64,000 nt of DNA. Origin: JANQJA01 sp965267485. Its GTDB lineage: Bacteria; Pseudomonadota; Gammaproteobacteria; Pseudomonadales; Azotimanducaceae. Location of the stretch: contig OZ254080.1 of the NCBI GenBank assembly GCA_965267485.1, positions 2,852,001 to 2,916,000 of the forward strand. Reading direction: 5' to 3'. Below are positions 8,620 to 16,749 of this stretch, piece after piece; position 1 is the first letter of the stretch, and the number at the start of each line of letters is the position of its first letter. Position numbers and translations under genes: made by a program. The notes under the pieces are model-generated. The model had not been told where the DNA came from and ran no database searches. It worked only from the letters and a program-made list of their open reading frames with translations.

Positions 8620-9972
8620 TCAACGTCGCCAGGCCCCGAGCCAGACCGATGCTGCCGTCACGACGCCATACACGAACATGCCGGAGGCCGCGAACGCGAA
8701 CAGCATCGTCAGCGAGCCATCGAACAGAAGCACACCGACCGCCGCGCCACCCACCGCGATCACAAATCGAAGGATGGTGGCAATCACCGGCCACGAGACA
8801 TTTCCCGCGCCCTGTGAGGCGAAGTAAAGGGAGAGCCCAATGCCCTGAAACACGTAGAACGGCCCGAGTACCTGCATGTAGCGCACGCCGGCTGCAACGG
8901 TTGCGGGATCGTCAGCGAAGAGGTCGACCCAGAGTTCGGGCATGAACGCGAGCACGATACCGATCGACCCGGCGAGCACACCGGCGGTGGACGCGCCGAG
9001 CCAGCCAATCCGCTCTGCCCGGTCAATCTGCCCCGCGCCGATGTTGATGCCCACCATCGACGTCATGGCGGCACCAATGCCGAAGACGAGCGGTACGAGC
9101 AGGAATTCCAGCCGGGAACCAATGCCGTAGCCTGCCAGCGCCTCAGGCCCGAACCGGCTAACGAGGCCCGTGAGGCTCATGATTGTCAATACGGTCAGCA
9201 CGGGCGACAGGGACGCCGGCAGTGCCACCTTGAGGATGTCGTGAAAGTACTCGCGCTCGAAGCCGAACGCGTGACGCGCAAGTTTGACAGTGACATCGCC
9301 AAACACCAGACGCCCGATCATGATTGTCGAGATCAGCGCCGACACGACGATGACTGATACGGCCGCACCGAGGATGCCCAGTGCGGGTACGCCAAACCAG
9401 CCGAGAATGAGCGTACCGGACAGCGGCACCTGTATGGCGGCACTCAACAGCATCAGCGAAGCGGGGAACTGCATGTTGCCGGTGCCGCGATAGATTGCCC
9501 CGACGATTCCCATCAGCCAGATGAACGGAGACCCCAGAAAGACCACCCAGCAATAGGCCATGGCCCCATCAAGAATCTCGCCCTCGCCACCCAGCGCGCG
9601 AAGGAACTGCTCACCGCCGATCACGAAAGCCGCGAGGAATGACAGCGCGCCCACGATGGCGATGCCGATGGCATGCCAGGCCGCTCGCTCCGCCCTGTCC
9701 CTGCGTCCGCTGCCGAGTGCGCGCGCCACTGAAGATGCCACCGCACCACCGAGCGCACCACCGGACATCATCTGCATCAACATCAGAAGCGGAAACACCA
9801 GCGCAATACTGGCGAGTGGAATGGTACCCAGACGACCGATGTACCAGACCTCCGCCATGCTCACGGCGGCCTGAACGAAGAATGCAGCCGCATTCGGACT
9901 GGCGAGGCGCAGCAGCAGCGGGAACGGTGGCGCTTCGAGGAGCATCCGGGTACGAGGATCAATATCGTTCAT
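8620..9972 (-). CDS. MATE family efflux transporter
   Basis: A 450-residue membrane protein with about 12 hydrophobic helices arranged as two similar halves, the layout of the MATE (NorM/DinF) family. Helix 1 region has AAVSMAEVWYIGRLG and a LASIALVFPLLMLMQMMSGGALGGAVASSVARALG stretch follows, both typical of MATE half one. The family expels cationic drugs or metabolites in exchange for Na+ or H+ at the inner membrane. The start at 9972 places a complete first helix, and an inverted repeat lies 10 bases upstream. Substrate is unknown. Confidence 0.9.
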   Translation of the reverse strand: MNDIDPRTRMLLEAPPFPLLLRLASPNAAAFFVQAAVSMAEVWYIGRLGTIPLASIALVFPLLMLMQMMSGGALGGAVASSVARALGSGRRDRAERAAWHAIGIAIVGALSFLAAFVIGGEQFLRALGGEGEILDGAMAYCWVVFLGSPFIWLMGIVGAIYRGTGNMQFPASLMLLSAAIQVPLSGTLILGWFGVPALGILGAAVSVIVVSALISTIMIGRLVFGDVTVKLARHAFGFEREYFHDILKVALPASLSPVLTVLTIMSLTGLVSRFGPEALAGYGIGSRLEFLLVPLVFGIGAAMTSMVGINIGAGQIDRAERIGWLGASTAGVLAGSIGIVLAFMPELWVDLFADDPATVAAGVRYMQVLGPFYVFQGIGLSLYFASQGAGNVSWPVIATILRFVIAVGGAAVGVLLFDGSLTMLFAFAASGMFVYGVVTAASVWLGAWRR

Positions 9973-9982
9973 TTAGGTGTAT

Positions 9983-10000
9983 CTGCACGTTTATGTGCAG
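9983..10000. promoter_or_regulatory. Inverted repeat in the MATE gene leader
   Basis: Perfect 6-bp arms CTGCAC and GTGCAG around a 6-base AT-rich spacer, ending 10 bases before the MATE start codon. Its position fits an operator or a leader hairpin that could affect translation of the pump; no regulator gene is adjacent. Function is inference. Confidence 0.3.
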
Positions 10001-10048
10001 TTTGCACCGTGCTGAGGTTCTCGCGCAAGGTTTTGCCCTGCCGGCGCC

Positions 10049-10098
10049 CTCGTGCTGAGGCTCGTGCGTCAGCACACGCCGAAGTACCTGAGGAGGGG
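10049..10098. repeat. Dispersed intergenic repeat copy
   Basis: The interval between the MATE and aldo-keto reductase genes holds imperfect palindromic sequence with GTGCTGA / TCAGCAC arms at 10052-10058 and 10069-10075, followed by a GAAGTACCTGAGGA segment. The 13-base string CTCGTGCTGAGGC is shared with the ppc-purT gap (from 7354), and a related GTGCCGAAGGACCTGAGG string occurs after the first gene (from 872). This looks like fragments of one REP-like family. Confidence 0.35.
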
Positions 10099-10117
10099 CA
10101 GAGAGGTGTGAGGCGCG

Positions 10118-11056
10118 CTAGTTGCCGCTCACAGAATCGACGTCACCGAAGATCGCGTCGAGCCGCTCGCTCAGCGCCTCAGGCAGGCGGGGTGCAAGGA
10201 TCGACGATACATTCTCGGCCAGGTGATCGGCGTTGCCGGTACCCGTCAGCGTGACCGTGGCTCCGGGCTCGTGCCGGCAGTACCGGTAGGCCGCCTCGAC
10301 AATAGACCGCACATCCGGATGTTCGGCAACAAAGCCCAACGGATCATTCGCATCGACCCGTCCGGCATCGACCTCGCCTCGCTCGATCAGACCTGCTACC
10401 TCCGCGACAAGGGCGTCGGGCTGGCTGAGCGCCCGACGCACCGCGAACATGATCTGGGTGGCAACACCGCGTGCAATCGTCTGCGGGAACACGGTCTTGC
10501 GCGCGCTCGGGTTCAACATGTTGAAGCCGACCATGATTACGTCGAAGTGGTCGTCGGGCAGTGCCCGCTGCAACATCTGGTGTGACGGATCGCGACCGAA
10601 TGTTTCGGTCACGCCAAGAAACCGGATTTTGCCCTTTTCCTGCTCGCGCTGCAGTACGGGCAGAATCTCCTTCTCGACCCAGTCGTACTGATCGAGCGTC
10701 ACCCCATGCAGGTTGAACACATCAATATAGTCGGTCTGCAGCCGCGACAGACTGAGCTCAAGCGACTCCACGACCGCGCTCGCCGGCAACAACTCACCGC
10801 CCCGCCCCGCGCTCGACTTGGTGGAAATGACGACATCATGGCGCCGCCCCTTCAATGCATTGCCCACGGCGGTCTCAGTGCCATAGGCACGCGCCGTGTC
10901 GATGAAGTTGATGCCAAGCGCAAGTGCCTTGTCGACAATGGACGACGCGTGCGCCTCGTCCTTGCCCTGCGCCATACCGAGCCGGCTGTGTCCACCACAG
11001 CCAAGCCCGGCGACGCTGACCTCGAGCCCGGTTCGCCCGAGCGTCGTCATCTGCAT
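10118..11056 (-). CDS. Aldo/keto reductase
   Basis: A 312-residue TIM-barrel oxidoreductase of the aldo-keto reductase family, which reduces carbonyls with NADPH in the cytoplasm. The catalytic tetrad is visible: Asp53 and Tyr58 in INFIDTARAYG, Lys80 in VVISTKS and His117 in DVFNLHG. The stretch FLGVTETFGRDP and the phosphate-binding end resemble the YghZ/Tas-type group. Its ATG abuts the stop of the MaoC gene with no spacer, which points to translational coupling. The real substrate is unknown. A second ATG two codons in is equally possible as start. Confidence 0.87.
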   Translation of the reverse strand: MQMTTLGRTGLEVSVAGLGCGGHSRLGMAQGKDEAHASSIVDKALALGINFIDTARAYGTETAVGNALKGRRHDVVISTKSSAGRGGELLPASAVVESLELSLSRLQTDYIDVFNLHGVTLDQYDWVEKEILPVLQREQEKGKIRFLGVTETFGRDPSHQMLQRALPDDHFDVIMVGFNMLNPSARKTVFPQTIARGVATQIMFAVRRALSQPDALVAEVAGLIERGEVDAGRVDANDPLGFVAEHPDVRSIVEAAYRYCRHEPGATVTLTGTGNADHLAENVSSILAPRLPEALSERLDAIFGDVDSVSGN

Positions 11057-11533
11057 CTAGAAAACCATCCTCGAGAGGCTTTCGGCGACGCAGGCTGGCT
11101 TGTCCTGCCCTTCGATCTCGACGGTGACCTCTGTCATGGTTTCGATCATGCCGCCCTTGATCTCGGCAGACTTCATCACGCGCCGCGCACGAATCTTCGC
11201 CCCGACGGGCACCGGTGCGGGAAAGCGCACCTTGTTGAAGCCATAATTGATGCCCATCTTCTGGCCCTCAATACGCTGACTGTCGTCGGCGGTAGCATTC
11301 GCCCGGTGGCTGAGTTGCCCGAGTATCGACAGCGTCAGTTGACCATGCGCGATGGGGGCACCGAACGGGCCCTGCTTTGCGCGCTCGACATCGACGTGAA
11401 TCCACTGGTGATCACCGGTCGCATCGGCAAACTTGTTGACCATGTCCTGCGTCATTTCGACCCAGTCGCCCGGTGGCTGCTCCTTGCCGATTCGACCCTT
11501 AACGATTTCCAGTGCTTCTTCTACAGTTGCCAT
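11057..11533 (-). CDS. MaoC-like hotdog dehydratase
   Basis: A 158-residue single-hotdog protein of the MaoC/(R)-enoyl-CoA hydratase group. The hydratase motif is present as FADATGDHQWIHVDVERA followed by PFGAPIAHGQLTLS, with the Asp and His that activate water. Family members hydrate enoyl-CoA in fatty-acid or polyhydroxyalkanoate metabolism, often as dimers. The ATG at 11533 has a GAGGGA ribosome site upstream; a longer reading from 11557 is unlikely. It leads a two-gene unit with the aldo-keto reductase and diverges from the YjbR gene. Confidence 0.85.
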   Translation of the reverse strand: MATVEEALEIVKGRIGKEQPPGDWVEMTQDMVNKFADATGDHQWIHVDVERAKQGPFGAPIAHGQLTLSILGQLSHRANATADDSQRIEGQKMGINYGFNKVRFPAPVPVGAKIRARRVMKSAEIKGGMIETMTEVTVEIEGQDKPACVAESLSRMVF

Positions 11534-11598
11534 GGCTGTTCCCTCTTCAGCGCCCAAGTGTGAAACTAATCTACCACAGCCCCACCCGGTTCAATGTC

Positions 11599-12363
11599 AT
11601 GCCAGACATCTACGAGGTCATACACGGCATCTGCGCTGCCTTCCCGGAAGTCACCGAGGAAGCACACGGCCGCCATCGTGAATACCGGGTTCGGGGAAAG
11701 AGCTTTGCGAATCTGACCGTGAACCACCACGGGGACGAGCGCCTCGCCCTGCTGCTCAGCGCGTCCCAGGAAACCCAGCAGATGTACGTGGAATCAGCGC
11801 CCAAGGTGTTCTTCGTACCGCCCTACGTCGGCCACCGCGGCTGGTACGGCGTCGACCTCGCCTCCGACATTCGCTGGCAACGGGTCGGGGAACTCGCCCG
11901 GGACGCCTACACCAGGACGGCACCCGTATCACTCGCGAAGCAGGCAGTGGTGCCGGCCGACATTCCGGCTCCGGACAGTGTCGACGTCAGGGATATCGAC
12001 CCGCTGTTCTCGCCCGCTTCACAGGCCGCACTCGAGCGCCTGCGCCAGATTTGTCTCGCGTTCCCGGAAGTCAGCGAAGGCCAGTCATTCGGTGCCCCGA
12101 CGTTCAAGGCGGGCAACAAGACCTTCGTCGAGTTCAATACCTACAGTGGCGCGCCGGCGGCACTGTTTCGGGTTGGCGCCGAACGCCAGGCTACGCTCAC
12201 GGCAGATCCTCGCTTCGATCTGCCACCCTACATGGGCCCCAAGGGCTGGATCAGGCTGAGCCTTGACGAACGCTTCGACGATGCCGAGATTCGCGCCCTG
12301 GCCGATGAGAGCTACCGGCACTTTGCCCTCAAACGCATGCTCAAAGCCCTGGACGGGCAATGA
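11599..12363 (+). CDS. Tandem MmcQ/YjbR domain protein
   Basis: A 254-residue protein that contains the MmcQ/YjbR fold twice. Repeat one starts with ICAAFPEVTEEAHGRHREYRVRGKSFANL and closes near PPYVGHRGWYGVDL; repeat two starts with ICLAFPEVSEGQSFGAPTFKAGNKTFVEF and closes near PPYMGPKGWIRLSL. Single YjbR proteins are about 110-120 residues and have a CyaY-like fold with a possible DNA-binding role, but no proven function. The internal duplication is clear from aligned landmarks 130-140 residues apart. The ATG at 11599 is chosen because upstream residues do not match the fold and would overlap the divergent MaoC gene. Confidence 0.75.
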   Translation: MPDIYEVIHGICAAFPEVTEEAHGRHREYRVRGKSFANLTVNHHGDERLALLLSASQETQQMYVESAPKVFFVPPYVGHRGWYGVDLASDIRWQRVGELARDAYTRTAPVSLAKQAVVPADIPAPDSVDVRDIDPLFSPASQAALERLRQICLAFPEVSEGQSFGAPTFKAGNKTFVEFNTYSGAPAALFRVGAERQATLTADPRFDLPPYMGPKGWIRLSLDERFDDAEIRALADESYRHFALKRMLKALDGQ

Positions 12364-12438
12364 ATCAGCGCATTCGTTGCATCCGCGGATCAACCTGCTA
12401 ACAATAGGGGCTCGCGTTCACCGATCTGCAGCCCAGCC

Positions 12439-14304
12439 GTGACAGCCAACCGCATTCCAGCCGCGCTCGAGGCCTACCGGGACATTCTCGATCACTCCCC
12501 GGACATCACCACGATCATCGACGACGATCAGGTGATTCGCTTTGAGAGCCAGCGGATCCAGTTGCTGGGTTATCAGCCAGACCAGTTGATCGGCCGGAAC
12601 GTCGTCGAGCTGATTCATCCCGATGACTGGGACGCCGTTGTCGCGGGACTCGCCACCCTCGAAAACCGCGAATACTCATCTGAGGTGCGATTCCGGTTTC
12701 TGCATGGCGACGGCAGCTGGCATCAGCTTGAGGCAGTCGCGCGCCGCTTCGACGTTGACGGCTTCAGCGGTGTGCTCGCCAGTTCACGTGATGTCACCGA
12801 AAAACACGAGTTGCTGCAGGAGTTGAACCAGTCGAACGAACTGTTCAAGGCGACGTTCGATCTGAGCCGGAACCTGCTGTCGATCACCAGGCCCGAGACC
12901 GGCCAGTTCGTCGACGTCAATGATCAATGGATTGCGGCCTCCGGATATCAACGCGAGGAGGTCATCGGCAAAACCGCGGCGGAACTCGGCATCTGGGGCG
13001 ACGGCGACGAACGCACCAAGATCTTCGAGCGGCTGGCAAGGGATGGATTCATCTCGAACTTCCAGACCCACTCCTACTCCCGCAATGGAGAGCGACTTGA
13101 GCTGATCGTCGACGCGCGTTACATCGACGTCGGCGGCGAACAGTGCTTGCTGATGAGCGCGTCGAACATTACCGAGCAGCGCGCCATCGAAGCCCAGCTG
13201 CGGCAGGCGCAGAAGATGGAAGCCATGGGTCAGCTGACGGGTGGCGTGGCGCACGACTTCAACAACATTCTGGGCATCATCTACGGCAACGCTGAATTGG
13301 GCGCGCGCAATGGTGCGCTGGACAGCGAGTACGTCGATGCAATCCTCAAGGCCTGCGACCGTGGCTCTGCGCTGACCCAGCAATTGCTGGCGTTCTCGCG
13401 CAAACAGACGCTGTCCCCGGCTTCGCTCAACCTCACCGACATGGCGGGCAGTCTCGAATCCCTGTTCCAGCGAACCTTGGGAACGAACATCGACGTCTCG
13501 ATCGACGCGCCAGGCGACCTGTGGCCCTGCATGGCGGACGCCTACCAGATGGAGACGGCACTCGTGAACCTCGCGCTCAATGCGCGCGACGCGATGCCGA
13601 GCGGTGGCCGACTGAACGTCGAACTCCGAAACCGGAAGATCGCAGGCCATCCTGAACTTCCGCCCGGCGAATACGTGCAGATCCGCTTCACAGACACCGG
13701 CGAAGGGATGTCACCCGAGGTTGTCGACAAGGTCTTTGAGCCATTCTTCACCACCAAGGATGTTGGCAAGGGCACGGGGCTCGGGCTCAGCATGATCTTT
13801 GGCTTCGTGAAGCAATCCGGCGGCACGGTGAGCATCGACAGCACCATTGGCGTCGGCACCACCGTCACGATGATATTTCCCAGGGCGACGGCAGGATCGG
13901 ATAAGGCCGCTGCGCAGCGGGATTTCATCTGTGAGGGTGAAGGCGAACGCATCCTCCTGCTTGAGGACAACCGGGAGCTCAAGCATGTGCTCCAGACGAT
14001 GCTCGTGAACCTCAACTATCGCGTCGTTACCGCCGGCGACGAGCAGGAATTGGACGCCATTCTCGAGCAGAATCAGAACTTCGACCTGATGATCAGCGAC
14101 GTGCTGCTCCCCGGCGAGGCGCGGGGGCCCGAAATCGTGGCGCGCGTCAAAAAGCGCCTGCCGGCGCTCAAGGTACTGTTCATCTCGGGCTATGCGAAGA
14201 GCGCTGTCGACCAGTTCGAAAGCGATCATCAACTCATCATGAAGCCCTTCAGCCGCGCCGAACTCTCGAGCGCGATCTGCAAGGCGCTGGACAAGACGTG
14301 CTGA
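12439..14304 (+). CDS. PAS-PAS hybrid sensor histidine kinase
   Basis: A 621-residue soluble hybrid kinase starting at GTG. Two PAS domains lie at about 15-130 and 135-255, the first ending in the usual SSRDVTEKHE linker and the second in SNITEQRAIE. The phospho-acceptor His272 lies in GQLTGGVAHDFNN, followed by a HATPase domain with N, G1 (DTGEGM) and G2 (GKGTGLGLSM) boxes. A receiver domain from about 515 carries Asp554 in MISDVLLPG and Lys in IMKPFS. There are no transmembrane segments, so it probably senses a cytoplasmic signal through PAS. No separate DNA-binding response regulator is adjacent; output may go through an unlinked histidine phosphotransferase. Confidence 0.9.
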   Translation: MTANRIPAALEAYRDILDHSPDITTIIDDDQVIRFESQRIQLLGYQPDQLIGRNVVELIHPDDWDAVVAGLATLENREYSSEVRFRFLHGDGSWHQLEAVARRFDVDGFSGVLASSRDVTEKHELLQELNQSNELFKATFDLSRNLLSITRPETGQFVDVNDQWIAASGYQREEVIGKTAAELGIWGDGDERTKIFERLARDGFISNFQTHSYSRNGERLELIVDARYIDVGGEQCLLMSASNITEQRAIEAQLRQAQKMEAMGQLTGGVAHDFNNILGIIYGNAELGARNGALDSEYVDAILKACDRGSALTQQLLAFSRKQTLSPASLNLTDMAGSLESLFQRTLGTNIDVSIDAPGDLWPCMADAYQMETALVNLALNARDAMPSGGRLNVELRNRKIAGHPELPPGEYVQIRFTDTGEGMSPEVVDKVFEPFFTTKDVGKGTGLGLSMIFGFVKQSGGTVSIDSTIGVGTTVTMIFPRATAGSDKAAAQRDFICEGEGERILLLEDNRELKHVLQTMLVNLNYRVVTAGDEQELDAILEQNQNFDLMISDVLLPGEARGPEIVARVKKRLPALKVLFISGYAKSAVDQFESDHQLIMKPFSRAELSSAICKALDKTC

Positions 14305-14329
14305 GCGTCAATCAATAGAGGAAGCAGCG

Positions 14330-15337
14330 ATGAAAATAGACAGTGGCCTGAGCGGCGATCTCGCCGGCGCAGGCGAATCAGCGGCGAAACTTGAACGGGC
14401 CGGATTCGACGGCGTCATTTCCATCGAGACCGCGCACGACCCCTTCTTGCCGCTGGTGCGTGCCGCGGAGTCGACCGAGCGCGTGGAACTCATCACTTCG
14501 ATCGCCGTCGCATTCGCGCGCACGCCGATGCTGCTTGCCAATATCGGACACGACCTCAACAGCTTCTCAAAGGGTCGTATGATCATTGGCCTTGGCAGCC
14601 AGATTCAGCCCCACATTACAAAGCGCTTTTCGATGCCCTGGTCGAAGCCCGCCGCGCGAATGAAGGAGTTCATCAGCGCCATGCATGCCATCTGGGATTG
14701 CTGGTATGACGGCAAGCGTCTCGACTTTCGCGGCGACTTTTATACGCACGCGCTGATGACGCCGATGTTCACGCCGACGGACACGGAATGTGGCCGCCCG
14801 AAGGTATTTCTTGCTGCCGTCGGGCCGCTGATGACCAGGGCCGCGGCCGAAGTCGCCGATGGCGTGATCATCCATGCGTTCACCACCGAGAAGTACCTGC
14901 GCGAGGTCACCCTGCCCGCCATCGACGAAGGGCTCGCTGCCAGCGGCAGAAAGCGGGAGGACTTCCAGATTTCCTACCCCGGGTTCGTCGTGACCGGCAA
15001 CAACGAGGAGCAGTTTGAACAGACAAAGGCGGCAGTCAGGAAGCAGATCGCGTTCTACGGCTCGACGCCAGCCTATGCCCCGGTACTCGGCGCCCACGGC
15101 TGGGGCGATCTGCAGCCGGAACTGAACCGGCTATCGAAGGAAGGTAAATGGGACGAGATGGGCACACTCATTACCGATGACATCCTCGGCGAATTCGCGG
15201 TCGTCGGGGAGACCGACGCAGCCGTGGATCAGTTCAAAGCCCGGTTCGGCGACATTGTGGATCGCACCACGGCCGGCTTCGCCAGCCGCGACGAGGACCA
15301 TCGGGCGGCCATCCTCGACAAGCTGCGGGCCGCCTGA
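14330..15337 (+). CDS. LLM-class (luciferase-like) flavin oxidoreductase
   Basis: A 335-residue TIM-barrel protein of the bacterial luciferase/F420-dependent reductase superfamily, close to the TIGR03617-type group. It shows the opening KLERAGFDGVISIETAHDPF, then FARTPMLLANIGHDLNSFSKGRMIIGLGSQI, the usual cofactor-side motif, and VADGVIIHAFTTEKYLREV. Members use FMN or F420 to oxidise or hydroxylate small molecules. Although some relatives are annotated as F420-dependent, no F420 biosynthesis gene is in view, so FMN use is as likely. A GAGGAAG ribosome site precedes the ATG and the gap to the kinase is only 25 bases. Confidence 0.8.
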   Translation: MKIDSGLSGDLAGAGESAAKLERAGFDGVISIETAHDPFLPLVRAAESTERVELITSIAVAFARTPMLLANIGHDLNSFSKGRMIIGLGSQIQPHITKRFSMPWSKPAARMKEFISAMHAIWDCWYDGKRLDFRGDFYTHALMTPMFTPTDTECGRPKVFLAAVGPLMTRAAAEVADGVIIHAFTTEKYLREVTLPAIDEGLAASGRKREDFQISYPGFVVTGNNEEQFEQTKAAVRKQIAFYGSTPAYAPVLGAHGWGDLQPELNRLSKEGKWDEMGTLITDDILGEFAVVGETDAAVDQFKARFGDIVDRTTAGFASRDEDHRAAILDKLRAA

Positions 15338-15344
15338 ACCTTTC

Positions 15345-15368
15345 GCGGCCACGCAATTGCATGGCCGC
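15345..15368 (+). terminator. Hairpin after the LLM oxidoreductase gene
   Basis: Arms GCGGCCA (15345-15351) and TGGCCGC (15362-15368) enclose a smaller palindrome GCAATTGC. It starts 8 bases after the stop and 33 bases before the tRNA gene. There is no clear T run, so rho-independent activity is moderate at best. Confidence 0.5.
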
Positions 15369-15400
15369 AAGTGATCGGCTAAGATTCGCAGCCTTCTTAT

Positions 15401-15476
15401 GGGGCCATAGCTCAGCTGGGAGAGCGCAACACTGGCAGTGTTGAGGTCGGCGGTTCGATCCCGCCTGGCTCCACCA
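15401..15476 (+). tRNA. tRNA-Ala (anticodon GGC)
   Basis: A complete 76-base cloverleaf including the encoded CCA. Acceptor arm GGGGCCA pairs with TGGCTCC, the D arm GCTC pairs with GAGC, the anticodon arm CAACA/TGTTG encloses the 7-base loop CTGGCAG with anticodon GGC, and the T arm GGCGG/CCGCC encloses TTCGATC. It decodes GCC codons. Its 3' end is the target of a genomic island whose far boundary carries a 29-bp copy of the same sequence, so the tRNA is kept intact by the insertion. Confidence 0.96.
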
Positions 15477-15482
15477 AATCCC
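15454..15482 (+). repeat. attL: tRNA-proximal direct repeat
   Basis: The last 23 bases of the tRNA-Ala gene plus six bases (AATCCC) downstream. Identical to the copy at 33493-33521; the sequences diverge on both sides of the 29 bp. This is the crossover region expected for an element integrated into a tRNA 3' end. Confidence 0.8.
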
Positions 15483-15546
15483 CCAAACTCTTTCTCTCGC
15501 AGGCAACTCGGAACGCCGACCTGCGCTCGGCGAGCTGGGCGCCCCC

Positions 15547-15571
15547 GTTCGATCCCGCCTGGCTCCACCAA
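15547..15571 (+). repeat. Extra partial att copy
   Basis: A 25-bp perfect copy of the tRNA 3' end (positions 15453-15477) lies 94 bases downstream of the first. There is no acceptor or D arm upstream, so it is not a second tRNA gene. It most likely marks an earlier or tandem integration event, leaving a short relic between 15483 and 15546. Confidence 0.7.
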
Positions 15572-15999
15572 GTATCCCAATAATAATCAGCAAGTTACGC
15601 AGCCTGCACAAATCTATACTGTACAGGCATCCAGCGAAACTCAACAATTAAGCGGCGTCCTGCCAGCTTTTCCTCAAGCGGGAGCGCTCTTGTGATCAGT
15701 CTGGGATTCATTGGTGCTAGTCACCGTTTCCTCCAATAGGCTACACGCACCATAGGACGCGCAAGTTATCGAACGGAGCGGTACTAGCGTCGAGTGAGGC
15801 TAGAAACTTCAGATCGGGGGCATTCGCCGCCGAACCTTCGCGTCCAGTTGTTTACCATCGGGTACTGAGTCGACCATATATTATGCGAGGACCGAAAACC
15901 GGTAACGGAAACCAGATTCATTGCTGAGGGAATCAATTATTCACGCTGGAATTTATTATTCGACCCGGAATTGAGAGAAGCCTAGCTTCCTGCGTAACC
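15572..15999. other. AT-richer intergenic stretch at island left end
   Basis: About 430 bases without a convincing gene. Short frames are present but none has protein-like composition. A single GGGGGCA string occurs near 15816, similar to the repeated motif beside the right att site. This is where an integrase or recombination sites would be expected; no integrase remnant is recognisable. Confidence 0.5.
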
Positions 16000-16725
16000 T
16001 TAATTGGCCAAGCGACTCTCTGAGAGCGCGTCAGCAGGAAGCCAGATCCACCCTTCCCGAATATCAATCGACCGATCAGGCTTGAACAGCAAATGCCGCT
16101 CTAGTCTGAAGACCTTGGCGACGAGCGCGCAAACAAATGCGTCAGCTTCGTCACCTGAAGGGAACTCAGTTGACTTGAGCCGGGACTTGATGACGGCCGA
16201 CTTCTTGGAAGGCGCTGGATAGGCTTCGATCGCTATAATCGGCCCCGATCTGAAAACACCCAATTCAAAGGGCTCAAATAGCTTATGGACCAAGTGGATT
16301 CCCTTGGTCGCTTGGCTACCAATCATGTCCTTCACGGCGGAGAGTGGCTTTACGCCTCGCTTGTAAAGTTCACGCTCTGTCGCCCGAAAGAGGTATGGAT
16401 TCTCTGCATGAGGTCCGATCAGCTGACCTGTCGGCTGACTCTTCGCAATTAGATCATGGAACGCAGTCGAGAACCCCAGCGGTGTATCAACCGCCAGAAT
16501 TGCCTCCGATTCATCGGGGAACTCCGTTCCGCAGAGCTCAAACAGGGTGGCCACAAACCCTTTAGCACTGACACTAGTGTTGATCGCTTCCCTGAGATTT
16601 CCACGCCAGGATCGCCCAACGAGCTCCCCTTTGTCGTCCAGCACAACGAGCGCGTCCCGACTACCACCTCGATCGCAATTCCAGGCACCCACATCCCAGC
16701 CTACGTAAAATTTCGGCCTACTCAT
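16000..16725 (-). CDS. DUF429-like protein
   Basis: A 241-residue protein that resembles DUF429, a group with a predicted RNase H-like fold. Visible landmarks are the opening VGWDVGAWNCDRGGSRDALVVLD (an Asp at the end of a first strand), ILAVDTPLGFS in the middle, the IEAYPAP motif and the closing GDEADAFVCALVAK helix, whose acidic residues fit the family pattern. Biochemical activity of DUF429 proteins is not established; a nuclease or phosphohydrolase role is inference. It lies at the left end of the island and is AT-richer than the backbone. The ATG at 16725 starts directly before the first strand. Confidence 0.55.
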   Translation of the reverse strand: MSRPKFYVGWDVGAWNCDRGGSRDALVVLDDKGELVGRSWRGNLREAINTSVSAKGFVATLFELCGTEFPDESEAILAVDTPLGFSTAFHDLIAKSQPTGQLIGPHAENPYLFRATERELYKRGVKPLSAVKDMIGSQATKGIHLVHKLFEPFELGVFRSGPIIAIEAYPAPSKKSAVIKSRLKSTEFPSGDEADAFVCALVAKVFRLERHLLFKPDRSIDIREGWIWLPADALSESRLAN

Positions 16726-16749
16726 ACGTCGTTTGCTGTAGTGGCTGCT

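Noticed and set aside
15610..15640. LexA-like box (CTGTACAG near 15619)
   Set aside because: Spacing does not match CTGT-N8-ACAG and no SOS-type gene follows.
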